A DNA stretch of 64,000 nt from Neptunomonas phycophila (GCF_001922575.1 NZ_MRCI01000002.1:272001-336000), one strand, 5' to 3'; counted from the first letter of the stretch, positions 28,264 to 38,053 are shown. Program-made: numbers and translations. The notes: generated from the sequence alone by a model not told the origin.

Positions 28264-29295
28264 TTAATTATTAGGACTCTCCAGTAAAGACGTAAGAATA
28301 CGCTGGTAGCTATCCATACGGGAGGCACTAATGTCACCGCGTTCGATAGCTTCCAGTATAGCGCAACCTGGCTCATGCTCATGTTTACAGTCTCGAAACT
28401 TGCAATAGCCCATAAAAGGTTTGAACTCGACAAAGCCTTCTATCAACTTTTCTGGTTCGAGGTGCCAGAGTGCAAACTCACGAATCCCAGGGGAGTCGAT
28501 TAAGTCACCACCGGCTGGGAAATGAAATAGCCTAGCCGTTGTGGTGGTGTGACGGCCTTTACGCGATTGTTCGGACAGCCCGCCTACTTTTATATCGACA
28601 CCCGGCAGCAATACATTAATTAAAGATGATTTTCCGACGCCAGATTGCCCTACAAAAACGCTGGTACGATCTTTTAATTCAGCTTTAAGCTCAGCTAAGC
28701 CGTCATCATGGCTGGTCGATGCGAGTAGCACTTCATAGCCAATCGCTCGATAACGCTCGACAAGTTGGGTGATCTCATCTTGGTTTTTTTCAGTAATTAG
28801 GTCTGATTTGTTGAGAAGTAAAACCGGTTTGATATTGCTTAGCTCAGAGGCAACTAGGTATCGATCGATCAAGTTGGCGAAGGGCTGTGGCTCAACGGCA
28901 AAAGTGATGACTATTTGGTCAATATTGGCGGCAACCGGTTTCAATTCGCCATGATTAGTTGGGCGAATGAGTTCACTGTCACGTGCTAATGCCGCCACAA
29001 CAACACCGTATTCTGTGCCTTTGCGCCAGATAATGCGGTCGCCTGTGACCAGTTGGCCTAAGTGGGTACGCAAGTGGCAGCGGAAAATAGTGCCAGCGGC
29101 TTCGCCTTCGGTAGCCTCCACGTCGACCTGTTTACCAAAATGAGAGATGATTAATCCTGGCTGCTCAGGTCCAAGCTCTCCACCGCTTAATGCTTGTTCT
29201 AGGCGGTCATCTTTTTTGGAGGCGCGGTCGGTGCGCTCTTTTTGAATTTTTTCAATTCGCCACGCCTGACGGCGGGTAACTTTGCGTTTTGACAT
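28264..29295 (-). CDS. rsgA: Ribosome small-subunit GTPase RsgA
   Basis: RsgA is a circularly permuted GTPase that checks 30S subunit maturation. The order is OB fold (about residues 40-120), then GTPase motifs in permuted order: NKSD, then GQSGVGKSSL (P-loop), then DSPGIREF. A C-terminal zinc site follows, with Cys and His in YCKFRDCKHEHEPGCAI. The length is 343 residues. It is divergent from orn, as in E. coli and Pseudomonas. Confidence 0.97.
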   Translation of the reverse strand: MSKRKVTRRQAWRIEKIQKERTDRASKKDDRLEQALSGGELGPEQPGLIISHFGKQVDVEATEGEAAGTIFRCHLRTHLGQLVTGDRIIWRKGTEYGVVVAALARDSELIRPTNHGELKPVAANIDQIVITFAVEPQPFANLIDRYLVASELSNIKPVLLLNKSDLITEKNQDEITQLVERYRAIGYEVLLASTSHDDGLAELKAELKDRTSVFVGQSGVGKSSLINVLLPGVDIKVGGLSEQSRKGRHTTTTARLFHFPAGGDLIDSPGIREFALWHLEPEKLIEGFVEFKPFMGYCKFRDCKHEHEPGCAILEAIERGDISASRMDSYQRILTSLLESPNN

Positions 29296-29331
29296 TAAAA
29301 ATAACTACCTAAGTTCGATCGCGGGCTTTTC

Positions 29332-29356
29332 GCTTCGTGGTATTCTATACCGAAGC
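29332..29356. promoter_or_regulatory. Near-palindrome between rsgA and orn
   Basis: GGTATtctATACC is a perfect core dyad; it extends on both sides to GCTTCG and CGAAGC with a two-base bulge. It lies in the divergent rsgA/orn promoter region and could be an operator or a leader hairpin. No known consensus was matched. Confidence 0.4.
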
Positions 29357-29427
29357 AATAAAATATGCGCCACGAACCGGAAGATCACGTCAAAATCAGT
29401 CGGTTATGCAGAATAAGAGGACACGTA

Positions 29428-29970
29428 ATGTCACGTAAAACAAATCTGATCTGGTTAGATCTCGAAATGACAGGCTTAGAGCCTGAAACAGACTATATTA
29501 TTGAGATGGCGACGATCGTTACTGATGCTGATTTGAATATCATCGCGCAAGGCCCTTCATTAGTGATACATCAACCCGACGATATTCTTGATAACATGAA
29601 TGAGTGGTGTATTAATCAGCACGGAAAAACAGGGCTGACCCAACGGGTACGTGAGAGTCAGCTATCGGAACGCGAAGCCGAGCAACAAACCATCGCTTTT
29701 ATTGCTGATTACGTAGATCAAGGGGCTTCTCCTATGTGCGGTAACAGCATTGGTCAGGACCGTCGTTTTTTGCACCGTTACATGCCAGAACTCGAGGCTT
29801 ACTTCCATTATCGCAATTTGGACGTTAGCTCTATTAAAGAGTTAGCACGTCGCTGGAAGCCAGAGGTGCTAAAGGGCTTTACGAAGCAAGGGACGCATTT
29901 GGCGTTAGATGATATCCGAGACTCAATCGCAGAATTACAGCATTATCGCGAAAACTTCTTCAACGTATAA
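29428..29970 (+). CDS. orn: Oligoribonuclease
   Basis: Orn is a 3'-5' exonuclease that degrades dinucleotide RNA, including pGpG from c-di-GMP turnover, and is essential in many gammaproteobacteria. The DEDDh residues are visible: DLEMTG at the start, the middle acidic block, and [11 protein letters not shown] with the last His and Asp. The start at 29428 has AGAGGA seven bases upstream and gives 180 residues, the family length. An upstream start at 29365 would add 21 residues unlike the family. Confidence 0.97.
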   Translation: MSRKTNLIWLDLEMTGLEPETDYIIEMATIVTDADLNIIAQGPSLVIHQPDDILDNMNEWCINQHGKTGLTQRVRESQLSEREAEQQTIAFIADYVDQGASPMCGNSIGQDRRFLHRYMPELEAYFHYRNLDVSSIKELARRWKPEVLKGFTKQGTHLALDDIRDSIAELQHYRENFFNV

Positions 29971-30021
29971 ATATTCGTTTTCCTCATCGAAAAGAGGATT
30001 ACACTGACATAAAACTATCTT

Positions 30022-30067
30022 ACACTCGCAACACTTTAGAGGGCGGCTGGCTTTAGGTAGCGAGTGT
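30022..30067. promoter_or_regulatory. Inverted repeat in the leader of the decarboxylase gene
   Basis: ACACTCGC (30022-30029) and GCGAGTGT (30060-30067) are perfectly complementary and flank 30 bases. They end 30 bases before the start codon at 30098. The pair could form a leader stem or be two halves of an operator. I could not identify the regulator. Confidence 0.4.
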
Positions 30068-30097
30068 CGGTTCCATCATTAATGAAAGGGTCAAATT

Positions 30098-32356
30098 ATG
30101 CGTTTCCATTTTCCGATCGTCATTATCGATGAAGATTTTCGTACTGAGAACACCAGTGGGTCAGGGATTCGCCAGCTAGCTGACGCCATCTCAAAAGAAG
30201 GTGTTGAAGTAGAAGGTTATACCAGTTACGGCGATTTGACCTCGTTTGCTCAGCAACAGAGCCGCGCAGCTGGCTTTATTTTGTCGATTGATGATCACGA
30301 TTTTGAAACCGATGACCAAGGTATACGTTCGTTAGAAGAACTTCGCGCATTTGTGGGTGAAATTCGCCGTAGGAACCAAGAAATTCCGATTTATTTATAC
30401 GGTGAAACTCGCACTTCCCGTCATATGCCTAACGATATTTTGCGAGAGCTGCATGGCTTTATCCACATGCACGAAGACACCCCAGAGTTTGTGGCGCGCC
30501 ATATTATTCGTGAGTCTAAGTCGTATTTAGCAACGTTAGCCCCACCTTTTTTCCGAGCGTTAACAGATTACGCGCAAGACGGGTCCTATAGTTGGCACTG
30601 CCCAGGGCATTCCGGCGGCGTGGCATTTTTGAAATCGCCAGTAGGTCAAATGTTCCATCAGTTTTTTGGCGAGAACATGTTACGTGCCGATGTGTGTAAT
30701 GCGGTGGATGAGTTAGGTCAGTTACTTGATCACACAGGCCCTGTGGCTGCCTCTGAGCGTAATGCAGCACGTATTTTTAATGCGGATCACCTGTTTTTTG
30801 TGACCAATGGTACATCGACTTCTAACAAGATTGTTTGGAACTCCACGGTGGCGCCGGGCGATATTGTTGTTGTTGACCGTAACTGTCACAAGTCAATTTT
30901 GCACGCCATTATGATGACGGGTGCGGTACCTATCTTCCTAATGCCAACTCGTAACCATTACGGCATTATAGGGCCTATCCCGCGTAGCGAGTTTGAGCCT
31001 GCGAACATCCGTAAGAAGATGCTAGCGAATCCGTTCTGTCGTAAAAAATTAGAAGAAAATCCAGATATTAAACCGCGTGTGTTGACCATTACCCAGTCTA
31101 CCTATGATGGCGTTTTATATAATGTCGAGGAAATCAAAGACTTGCTTGATGGTGAGATCGAAACCTTGCACTTTGATGAAGCCTGGTTACCACATGCGGC
31201 GTTCCATGATTTCTATGGTGATTATCACGCTATAGGAGAAGGCCGGCCTCGTTGCGATGAGTCCATGGTTTTTGCTACTCAATCGACTCATAAATTGCTA
31301 GCGGGTTTGTCTCAGGCTTCTCAGATATTAGTTCAAGATGCCAATACGAATAAATTAGACCGCGACATCTTTAATGAAGCGTATTTAATGCATACGTCTA
31401 CTAGCCCGCAGTACGCGATTATTGCGTCTTGTGATGTGGCTGCCGCGATGATGGAAGAGCCCGGTGGTACTGCTTTGGTGGAAGAGTCCTTAGATGAGGC
31501 GCTTGAGTTTCGTCGTGCTATGCGCAAAGTGGATGAAGAATATGAAGAAGATTGGTGGTTCTCAGTATGGGGCCCAGACGACTTAACCAGTGAAGGTCTA
31601 GATGAGCGTGATGCGTGGATGCTCAAGCCAGGCGAGAGCTGGCATGGTTTTGGCGACGTTGCCGAAGGCTTTAATTTGCTCGACCCTATTAAAGCGACCA
31701 TCTTAACACCGGGCTTGAATGTGGATGGTGATTTTGCGGATCAGGGTATTCCAGCGTCGATTGTTGCGAAATATCTGGCAGAGCATGGTGTCGTTATTGA
31801 AAAGAATGGTCTGTACTCGTTCTTCATCATGTTTACTATCGGCATCACGAAGGGGCGTTGGAATACGATGATTTCGGCGTTACAACAGTTTAAGGATGAT
31901 TATGATAAGAACGCTCCGCTGTGGCGTGTGCTGCCGGAGTTCATCGCACAATATCCTCAATACGAACGTATTGGCCTAAAAGAACTTTGCCAGCAAATTC
32001 ACAGCATTTATCGTGAAAACGATGTAGCGCGTTTAACGACTGAGATGTACTTGTCAGATCTAGTGCCTGCCATGAAGCCCGCTAAGGCGTTTGCTAAAAT
32101 GGCACACAAGGATATAGAACGTGTGCCGCTTGATAGGCTTGAAGGGCGCGTTACCGCTGTTATGTTGACACCCTACCCACCGGGTATTCCGTTGTTGGTG
32201 CCTGGGGAGGTGTTCAATAAAACAATTGTCGACTACTTGAAGTTTGCGCGAACTTTTAACAGTGCATTTCCTGGCTTTGAAACCTATGTGCATGGTTTGG
32301 TTGCCGAAAAGCACGGTTCCGAGACATCGTACTTCGTGGATTGTGTAGAGAATTAA
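30098..32356 (+). CDS. Orn/Lys/Arg decarboxylase (LdcA-like)
   Basis: This PLP-dependent fold-III decarboxylase converts a basic amino acid to its amine (for example lysine to cadaverine). The 752 residues show the N-terminal wing (about 1-130), the PLP core and the C-terminal domain. The cofactor-binding Lys is in ATQSTHKLLAG near residue 398; WHCPGHSGG and HFDEAWLPHA are also typical. Length and sequence recall P. aeruginosa LdcA, a lysine decarboxylase, but lysine, arginine and ornithine cannot be told apart by eye. AAAGGG lies eight bases before the ATG. No antiporter gene is adjacent, which argues against a classic acid-resistance pair. It separates orn from queG. Confidence 0.9.
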   Translation: MRFHFPIVIIDEDFRTENTSGSGIRQLADAISKEGVEVEGYTSYGDLTSFAQQQSRAAGFILSIDDHDFETDDQGIRSLEELRAFVGEIRRRNQEIPIYLYGETRTSRHMPNDILRELHGFIHMHEDTPEFVARHIIRESKSYLATLAPPFFRALTDYAQDGSYSWHCPGHSGGVAFLKSPVGQMFHQFFGENMLRADVCNAVDELGQLLDHTGPVAASERNAARIFNADHLFFVTNGTSTSNKIVWNSTVAPGDIVVVDRNCHKSILHAIMMTGAVPIFLMPTRNHYGIIGPIPRSEFEPANIRKKMLANPFCRKKLEENPDIKPRVLTITQSTYDGVLYNVEEIKDLLDGEIETLHFDEAWLPHAAFHDFYGDYHAIGEGRPRCDESMVFATQSTHKLLAGLSQASQILVQDANTNKLDRDIFNEAYLMHTSTSPQYAIIASCDVAAAMMEEPGGTALVEESLDEALEFRRAMRKVDEEYEEDWWFSVWGPDDLTSEGLDERDAWMLKPGESWHGFGDVAEGFNLLDPIKATILTPGLNVDGDFADQGIPASIVAKYLAEHGVVIEKNGLYSFFIMFTIGITKGRWNTMISALQQFKDDYDKNAPLWRVLPEFIAQYPQYERIGLKELCQQIHSIYRENDVARLTTEMYLSDLVPAMKPAKAFAKMAHKDIERVPLDRLEGRVTAVMLTPYPPGIPLLVPGEVFNKTIVDYLKFARTFNSAFPGFETYVHGLVAEKHGSETSYFVDCVEN

Positions 32357-32382
32357 GTAAAAAGCTGCGCGAAGGTGGATAA

Positions 32383-32415
32383 CAAAACGGCGGTCAATAA
32401 AAGGCCGCCGTTTTG
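32383..32415. terminator. Bidirectional terminator after the decarboxylase gene
   Basis: CAAAACGGCGG (32383-32393) pairs perfectly with CCGCCGTTTTG (32405-32415) across an 11-base loop. The AAAA and TTTT tracts lie within the stem ends. It separates the decarboxylase from the converging yacL gene. Confidence 0.85.
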
Positions 32416-32431
32416 CGTTTAATAAGCGGCG

Positions 32432-32797
32432 TTAGCACTCAGCTAAAAATATGAGCCAGTTTTCTATCAGTGCTTTAAAGTCCTCTAATCCACAGTCGGC
32501 CATAGATTCTAAATCGTAAAAGGAGAGATCTTCTGGAAGTTCAACATCGGGTTCAAAACCGAGAGTGTTAGCGACGACTTCTACATCGGTCCCAGTCATA
32601 CGCAATAACCAATCTTCACTGGCCTGTTGGTAATCAAATCGTTTTTGATGAATGAGCTCGGTAATGACTCTGAGTAGGTGTTCGCTTTGAGCAATGGACG
32701 TGCATTCATCTGTCAGCCAACGGCCTATCGCTTCTGACTCCATTGAGCAGCGGGCTGTGGGGTGGTTTAAATCATCAATGTAAAAGTCGTATTCCAC
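32432..32797 (-). CDS. yacL: UPF0231/YacL family protein
   Basis: This 121-residue protein has unknown function. It resembles E. coli YacL: the start (M)EYDFYIDD, the middle EDWLLRMTGTDVEVVANTLGF and the ending DLESMADCGLEDF all follow that family. I set the start at the GTG at 32797, with AAGAG about seven bases upstream. The longer frame to 32923 would overlap the ygjP-like gene by 56 bases and adds residues not in the family. Confidence 0.82.
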   Translation of the reverse strand: MEYDFYIDDLNHPTARCSMESEAIGRWLTDECTSIAQSEHLLRVITELIHQKRFDYQQASEDWLLRMTGTDVEVVANTLGFEPDVELPEDLSFYDLESMADCGLEDFKALIENWLIFLAEC

Positions 32798-32867
32798 GGA
32801 AAATCTCTTATGCTGTTCGGGGTAGGTAATGGGCCATCTAGAAGGGCTTTCGCCGGTAAAATCCAGT

Positions 32868-33374
32868 TTAGTCGTAAATCGATCCGTGGGTTTCAAGTTG
32901 TGTGAGATAAACACGCATTTCAAATTCGAGCTGATGATAATTTGGCTGCATATGTTCGCATAGTTGGTAAAAGGCTTTGTTATGTTCTTTCTCGCGTATG
33001 TGGGCCAGTTCGTGCACTGCTATCATGTTTAAAAAGGCCTCGGGGGCTTTTTTAAATACTGAGCTAATGCGTATCTCATTTTTGCTTTTTAGTTTGTTAC
33101 CCTGCACGCGTGAAACAAAGCTATGTGTGCCTAAAGCGTTGCGCACAACATGAAGTTTGCTGTCGTAGATGACCTTGCTTAATGGCGAAGAACTTTTTAA
33201 ATATTGGTTCTTCAGATCAAATATGTATTCGCGCAGTGCTTTGTCATTCGCGATATTGTGTGGTTCTGGATAGCGTTTGAGTAAAAAGTCACGCAGTGTG
33301 TTTTGTTGTAACAATTGTGCCACTTGAGCTTGCACGTCGGCAGGATAAGCGACGAGGTATTTAAGAGTGCTCAT
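32868..33374 (-). CDS. YgjP-type metallopeptidase-like protein
   Basis: This is a predicted zinc metalloprotein of 168 residues in the YgjP/DUF45 group. The HELAH motif (HExxH) is near residue 121, and the downstream EHMQPNYHQLE block supplies further potential ligands. The SFVSRVQGNKLKSKNEIRI block is typical of the marine gammaproteobacterial members. The substrate is unknown. Its start overlaps the end of queG by 14 bases, suggesting coupled expression. Confidence 0.85.
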   Translation of the reverse strand: MSTLKYLVAYPADVQAQVAQLLQQNTLRDFLLKRYPEPHNIANDKALREYIFDLKNQYLKSSSPLSKVIYDSKLHVVRNALGTHSFVSRVQGNKLKSKNEIRISSVFKKAPEAFLNMIAVHELAHIREKEHNKAFYQLCEHMQPNYHQLEFEMRVYLTQLETHGSIYD

Positions 33375-34542
33375 GCGAATCTCGATTACGTGGAGTTGTG
33401 TCGTTATCGTTAAATTGTAGCAGCTTAACGGGTTCGCTTAGGTCTTTTTGTAATTGCTCTACGGCCCAGTCTATATGAGATTGTACCATCTCACTGCATT
33501 CGGGACGTTTTGAAACGAGCGCATCAATCACAGGCTGTCCTCCTTTACTATTCCCTAGTGCGACGGCAATATTTCGCAACCATCCCTCGTAGCCCGTGCG
33601 GCGAATTGCAGACCCCTCGGTGCGTTTTAAGAAAGTGGCTTCATCCCAGCTAAATAAGGTTAACAGAGAAATGTCGTCTAATGAGTGGCGAGGATGAAAG
33701 TCGGTCTCGTCAGTATGTTTAGCAAAGCGATTCCAAGGACAGACAAGTTGGCAATCATCGCAGCCAAAGATACGATTGCCCATCAAAGAGCGGAGCTCTA
33801 CAGGTATATCTCCCTTTTTTTCGATGGTTAGATAGGAAATGCAACGTGTGGCATCGAGCTCGTATGCTTTAGTAAAAGCTTGCGTGGGGCATACGTCTAA
33901 ACAGGCAGTACAAGAGCCGCAATGCTGTTGAGTGCTAACGTTATCTACAGGCAAAGGCAGATCAATGAACAGCTCGCCCAGAAAGAACCAAGAACCTGCT
34001 GAGCGGTTTAAAATGAGGGTGTGTTTCCCAGTCCAGCCTAATCCTGCTTGTTCAGCAATAGGGCGTTCAAACACGGGGGCGCTATCAACAAAAGCACGAT
34101 AACCCATGCCGCCAGCTAACTCTGAAATCTTTTGGCCAAATTGTGTTAGGCGTTTACGAAAGGTTTTATGATAATCACGACCTAAAGTGTAACGCGCAAT
34201 GTACGCTTTTTCCGGTTGTTTAAGCAGTGTAAGGGCTGAAAACGCAGGAGGTAAGTGGTTCATGCGCACACTGATAATCCGGCAGCTGCCGGGGACCATA
34301 TCATAAGGCTTAGCTCGCTTATCTAGGTTGCCTTCTAAATAGCTCATCTCGCCATGAAAGCCGTTATCTAACCACGCCATATGATGTTTGAGCGTTTCAT
34401 CCAGTTGTGGGTCAACAATGCCGACTTGTTGAAAACCAAAGTCAGCCGCCAGATCATGAATTTTTTGCGCCAATGTGGCTAGCTGCTGATCAGATAACGG
34501 ATTTTTGGGCTTTATTTCTGATGATGATACGTGTTCTGTCAC
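33361..34542 (-). CDS. queG: Epoxyqueuosine reductase
   Basis: QueG carries out the last step of queuosine synthesis, reducing epoxyqueuosine in tRNA with a cobalamin cofactor and two [4Fe-4S] clusters. Cluster motifs are clear: CGSCTACLDVCP, and later CDDCQLVCPWN. A C-terminal HEAT-like segment follows. Starts are uncertain: I use GTG at 34542 (393 residues); the frame continues to a GTG at 34590. E. coli QueG begins close to LSDQQLATLAQK, so the true start may be slightly further downstream. It is divergent from nnr and overlaps the ygjP-like gene. Confidence 0.95.
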   Translation of the reverse strand: MTEHVSSSEIKPKNPLSDQQLATLAQKIHDLAADFGFQQVGIVDPQLDETLKHHMAWLDNGFHGEMSYLEGNLDKRAKPYDMVPGSCRIISVRMNHLPPAFSALTLLKQPEKAYIARYTLGRDYHKTFRKRLTQFGQKISELAGGMGYRAFVDSAPVFERPIAEQAGLGWTGKHTLILNRSAGSWFFLGELFIDLPLPVDNVSTQQHCGSCTACLDVCPTQAFTKAYELDATRCISYLTIEKKGDIPVELRSLMGNRIFGCDDCQLVCPWNRFAKHTDETDFHPRHSLDDISLLTLFSWDEATFLKRTEGSAIRRTGYEGWLRNIAVALGNSKGGQPVIDALVSKRPECSEMVQSHIDWAVEQLQKDLSEPVKLLQFNDNDTTPRNRDSHEHS

Positions 34543-34655
34543 TGAGTGCTTGCCTGTTAGCGTGCGCGTTATTCTATAATGATGGTACACAATGGATGCG
34601 TGGATGCACTAATGCGCCCACTTGATCTATCGAAGACCGATAGGATACGCCTGCA

Positions 34656-36158
34656 ATGAATGAATTACCCGTACCATTATACACGGCTGAGCAAACACGT
34701 TTACTGGATAAAACAGCGATTAATGAAGCGGGAATTCCTGGCTTCACATTAATGAAGCGCGCGGCGAAGTCTGCATTTTCAGTGTTGATGCAGCGTTGGC
34801 CTCATGCTCGTTCAATAACGGTACTATGTGGTGCGGGTAATAATGGAGGCGATGGGTTTGTGATGGCAACGTTGGCTGTCCAGCGAGGTTGGACAGTGCA
34901 GGCGCGATACGTAGGTGACGCGATGTTTGCACAACAGTTGCGGGGTGAGGCATTTGAAGCTTGGCAATGGGCCTGTGCTGAGGGGGTAGAGTTTTTGCCT
35001 TTTGACGCTGATGAGCCTCTGCGTGGTGAGGTTGTAGTCGATGCTATGTTGGGAACGGGCTTGAACGGCACCGTGAAGCCTAGTTTTATCGCTGCCATTA
35101 AACGCGTGAATAAATCGAACAAGCCTGTGTTAGCCGTGGATATTCCATCGGGGTTATCTGCCGACACTGGGTCGGTTTTAGGCGAGGCTGTGAGGGCGTC
35201 TGTTACTGTAACCTTTATAGGCTTAAAGCTTGGGTTGCTGATGCATGAGGCCGTTGATTACGTAGGCGAGTTGGTGTTTGAAAGTTTGCGTTTGCCTGAC
35301 AGTGTTTACGAGTCTGTAAACGTTAGTGCCTTCCGGTTAAGTGACGAAGATATTGAGGCATGCTTACCCCGCCGTAAGCGCTCGGCGCATAAAGGCGACT
35401 TTGGTCATTTATTGGTTATTGGTGGCGATCATGGTATGGGCGGTGCTGCGATTATGGCTGCTGAAGCGGCGGTAAATGCCGGAGCGGGTAAAGTAACCCT
35501 TGCTACCCGTCCTGAGCATGTGACAGCCGCTCTGATGCGCTGCCCTGAAGTCATGGTGCAGGGTATCAACTCAGGCCAAGAGTTGGTTCCTTTGTTAGAT
35601 AAAGTGGATGTTGTTGTGTTTGGGCCAGGGTTAGGTTTAGGCGCATGGGCTGAGCAAATGCTTCAAGCGCTGTGGAACTCATCATTACCCTGTGTTGTCG
35701 ATGCAGATGGGCTTACGCTATTAAAACGTACGGGTAAATTATATGAAGTAGACCGAGCTAATTGGGTGATTACACCGCACCCAGGGGAAGCAAGCCGTCT
35801 GCTTTCTATGCCTACTACGCAGGTTCAGCAAGACCGTTTAAGCTCGGCACAACGCTTACATGAACAAACAGGTGCGACGGTCGTATTAAAAGGGGCTGGT
35901 ACGCTAGTAACAGATGGCGATGTAATGCACCTTTGCGCTGCGGGTAACCCGGGTATGGCATCAGGGGGAATGGGTGATGTATTGTCTGGGGTTATTGGCG
36001 CACTAGTGGCTCAAAAACTAAGCACTATTGATGCGGCTCGAATTGGCGTTTATGCCCACGCAGCGGCAGCTGATCGCTGTGCGGCCGCAACGGGAGAACG
36101 AGGATTGAAGGCGACGGATCTGCCTCCGTATGTTAAATTAATTCTTAATCATCGATAA
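34656..36158 (+). CDS. nnr: Bifunctional NAD(P)H-hydrate repair enzyme
   Basis: This 500-residue enzyme repairs hydrated NADH and NADPH. The N-terminal epimerase domain (about 1-220) contains CGAGNNGGDGFVMA. The C-terminal ADP-dependent dehydratase domain (about 230-500) contains GDFGHLLVIGGDHGMGGA and the phosphate-binding GNPGMASGGMGDVLSG. It heads the nnr-tsaE-amiB-mutL-miaA-hfq-hflX-hflKC series known from Pseudomonas. Confidence 0.96.
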   Translation: MNELPVPLYTAEQTRLLDKTAINEAGIPGFTLMKRAAKSAFSVLMQRWPHARSITVLCGAGNNGGDGFVMATLAVQRGWTVQARYVGDAMFAQQLRGEAFEAWQWACAEGVEFLPFDADEPLRGEVVVDAMLGTGLNGTVKPSFIAAIKRVNKSNKPVLAVDIPSGLSADTGSVLGEAVRASVTVTFIGLKLGLLMHEAVDYVGELVFESLRLPDSVYESVNVSAFRLSDEDIEACLPRRKRSAHKGDFGHLLVIGGDHGMGGAAIMAAEAAVNAGAGKVTLATRPEHVTAALMRCPEVMVQGINSGQELVPLLDKVDVVVFGPGLGLGAWAEQMLQALWNSSLPCVVDADGLTLLKRTGKLYEVDRANWVITPHPGEASRLLSMPTTQVQQDRLSSAQRLHEQTGATVVLKGAGTLVTDGDVMHLCAAGNPGMASGGMGDVLSGVIGALVAQKLSTIDAARIGVYAHAAAADRCAAATGERGLKATDLPPYVKLILNHR

Positions 36159-36196
36159 ACGGTGTAATACGTTAAATAACAATATGTAAGGTGAAG

Positions 36197-36673
36197 ATGC
36201 TGCCGGTTTATTTTATCCCAGATGAGGGAGCTATGGAGGAGTTTGGTGCGCGTTTGCTATCAGCGATGGAGCATACGGGTGTTATTTTTCTGCAAGGCAA
36301 TTTAGGGATGGGGAAAACAACCCTGAGCCGCGGCTTAATTCGCTCGGCTGGGCATAAGGGGGCTGTAAAAAGTCCTACCTATACGCTCGTTGAAACATAT
36401 GAGCTTCCTGCGGGTATTGTTCATCATTTTGATTTATATCGCCTGATGGATCCGGAGGAGCTAGAGTACCTTGGCATACGTGATTACTTTAGCGAACAAC
36501 ACCTGTGCCTAGTTGAATGGCCCGACAGAGGTGATGGTTTACTACCTGCGCCGGATTTAGAGGTTTACATCGAACCTCACGGCGAAGGGCGCGCAATTCA
36601 ATGTGTAAGCCTCACTGCAAAAGGTCAAAAAGCGGCCGATATAATAAATGACACTTTTTCTTCATTGACATAG
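36197..36673 (+). CDS. tsaE: tRNA threonylcarbamoyladenosine synthesis ATPase TsaE
   Basis: TsaE works with TsaB and TsaD to make t6A37 in ANN-decoding tRNAs. The Walker A motif GNLGMGKTT is near residue 30, followed by the family blocks SPTYTLVE and HFDLYRL. The length is 158 residues from ATG 36197; AAGGTGA lies just upstream and rules out the GTG two codons earlier, which overlaps it. It is in line with nnr and amiB. Confidence 0.96.
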   Translation: MLPVYFIPDEGAMEEFGARLLSAMEHTGVIFLQGNLGMGKTTLSRGLIRSAGHKGAVKSPTYTLVETYELPAGIVHHFDLYRLMDPEELEYLGIRDYFSEQHLCLVEWPDRGDGLLPAPDLEVYIEPHGEGRAIQCVSLTAKGQKAADIINDTFSSLT

Positions 36674-36694
36674 TAACGGTAGATTACGTTTTAT

Positions 36695-38053
36695 ATGACG
36701 CTTTTAAAGAGATCATTCATCCCTCGCTTTACCCTGGCTGCTTTTTTAGTTAGTGGCTTATTGCTGGCACAAACGAGTATGGCGGCTGATATTCAGCAGG
36801 TGCGTATGTGGCTCTCGCCAGAAAAAACGCGTCTTGTTTTTGATTTGTCAGCGGGCGTCACACATAAAATTTTTACCTTATCTAATCCTGAGCGTCTTGT
36901 CTTAGATATTACAGGCGCTCAAATGAAAGCCTCGTTATCTGCTCTTGAGTTAACTAATAGCCCCATCAGTAAAATACGCACTGGAGAAAACGGTGACGAC
37001 TTACGCGTGGTTTTGGACTTGAATCGCGCCGTTAAACCGAGGAGTTTTGAGCTCAAGCCTAATGAGCAATATGGAGACCGTCTAGTTTTAGATTTGTTCA
37101 CGGATGTGCAGTCCAAGACTCCTGTTGCGCAAGCAACCGCGCCTGCTGTTCCTGCAAAATTACGTGATATTGTTATCGCAATTGACGCAGGCCATGGTGG
37201 TGATGACCCCGGTGCAATTGGCGCAGGTGGCGTTCGTGAAAAAGATGTTGTGCTTGAAATAGCTCGGGAAGTGAAGCGTTTAATTGATCAAGAGCCGGGC
37301 TTCTCGGCAGAGCTTATTCGTGATGGCGATTATTACATCAGCCTGCGTGGACGTACCAAAAAAGCACGAAACCAAAGTGCTGATATGTTTGTTTCTATTC
37401 ATGCCGATGCGTTTAAAGACGCACGTGCTAAAGGTGCCTCAGTTTGGGTGCTTTCAAACCGGGGAGCGACCAGTGAAATGGGCCGCTGGTTGGCGAGCAA
37501 AGAGAACAGCACCGACTTAATTGGTGGTGTGGGTGGTGTTAGCTTAGAAGATAAAGATGAGGTGCTGGCTGGCGTTCTGTTAGATATGTCGATGCATGCG
37601 AGCCGTTCGGACAGTAAGCAAATTGCTAATCGTATACATGCCAATATTGATACCTTTGCAAAAATGCATAAGCCCCATGTTGAGAGTGCGGGTTTTATGG
37701 TGCTTAAATCGCCTGATATTCCTTCTATATTGGTAGAAACTGGCTTTATTTCAAACCCCGAAGAAGCACGTTTGTTAAAAACGAGTGCGTACCGCAAAAA
37801 AATGGCTAAGGCCATTTACAGTGGAATACGGACTCATTTTTGGAACAAACCGCCTGCTTATACTTTGATAGCTCATCAAAAAAGTGAGGGGTTAAATGCG
37901 CAAGGTAAGCGGGTATATAAAGTAGAAAGCGGCGACACTTTATCGGTTATTGCGTCTCGGCACGGCGTTTCTTTAAATACCTTGCGCAAGGCTAATGAGA
38001 TTAAAGGTGATAAGATACGCATTGGCCAAGTGTTACAGATTCCTTCTACGTAG
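36695..38053 (+). CDS. amiB: N-acetylmuramoyl-L-alanine amidase (AmiB/AmiC type)
   Basis: This periplasmic zinc amidase splits peptidoglycan at division. It has a signal peptide (about residues 1-31), an AMIN domain (about 32-130), an Amidase_3 catalytic domain (about 155-375) and one C-terminal LysM domain (about 405-450, YKVESGDTLSVIA). Zinc ligands appear in DAGHGGDDPGA, the following Glu, SIHADAF and VETGF. The LysM module helps bind the sacculus. AmiB-type enzymes are activated by EnvC. It sits directly before mutL, as in enterics and pseudomonads. Confidence 0.96.
   Translation: MTLLKRSFIPRFTLAAFLVSGLLLAQTSMAADIQQVRMWLSPEKTRLVFDLSAGVTHKIFTLSNPERLVLDITGAQMKASLSALELTNSPISKIRTGENGDDLRVVLDLNRAVKPRSFELKPNEQYGDRLVLDLFTDVQSKTPVAQATAPAVPAKLRDIVIAIDAGHGGDDPGAIGAGGVREKDVVLEIAREVKRLIDQEPGFSAELIRDGDYYISLRGRTKKARNQSADMFVSIHADAFKDARAKGASVWVLSNRGATSEMGRWLASKENSTDLIGGVGGVSLEDKDEVLAGVLLDMSMHASRSDSKQIANRIHANIDTFAKMHKPHVESAGFMVLKSPDIPSILVETGFISNPEEARLLKTSAYRKKMAKAIYSGIRTHFWNKPPAYTLIAHQKSEGLNAQGKRVYKVESGDTLSVIASRHGVSLNTLRKANEIKGDKIRIGQVLQIPST

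Noticed and set aside
32798..32923. Longer yacL frame reaching 32923
   Set aside because: The extra 42 residues overlap the ygjP-like gene and are not part of the YacL family; a GTG with a ribosome-binding site at 32797 explains the gene better.
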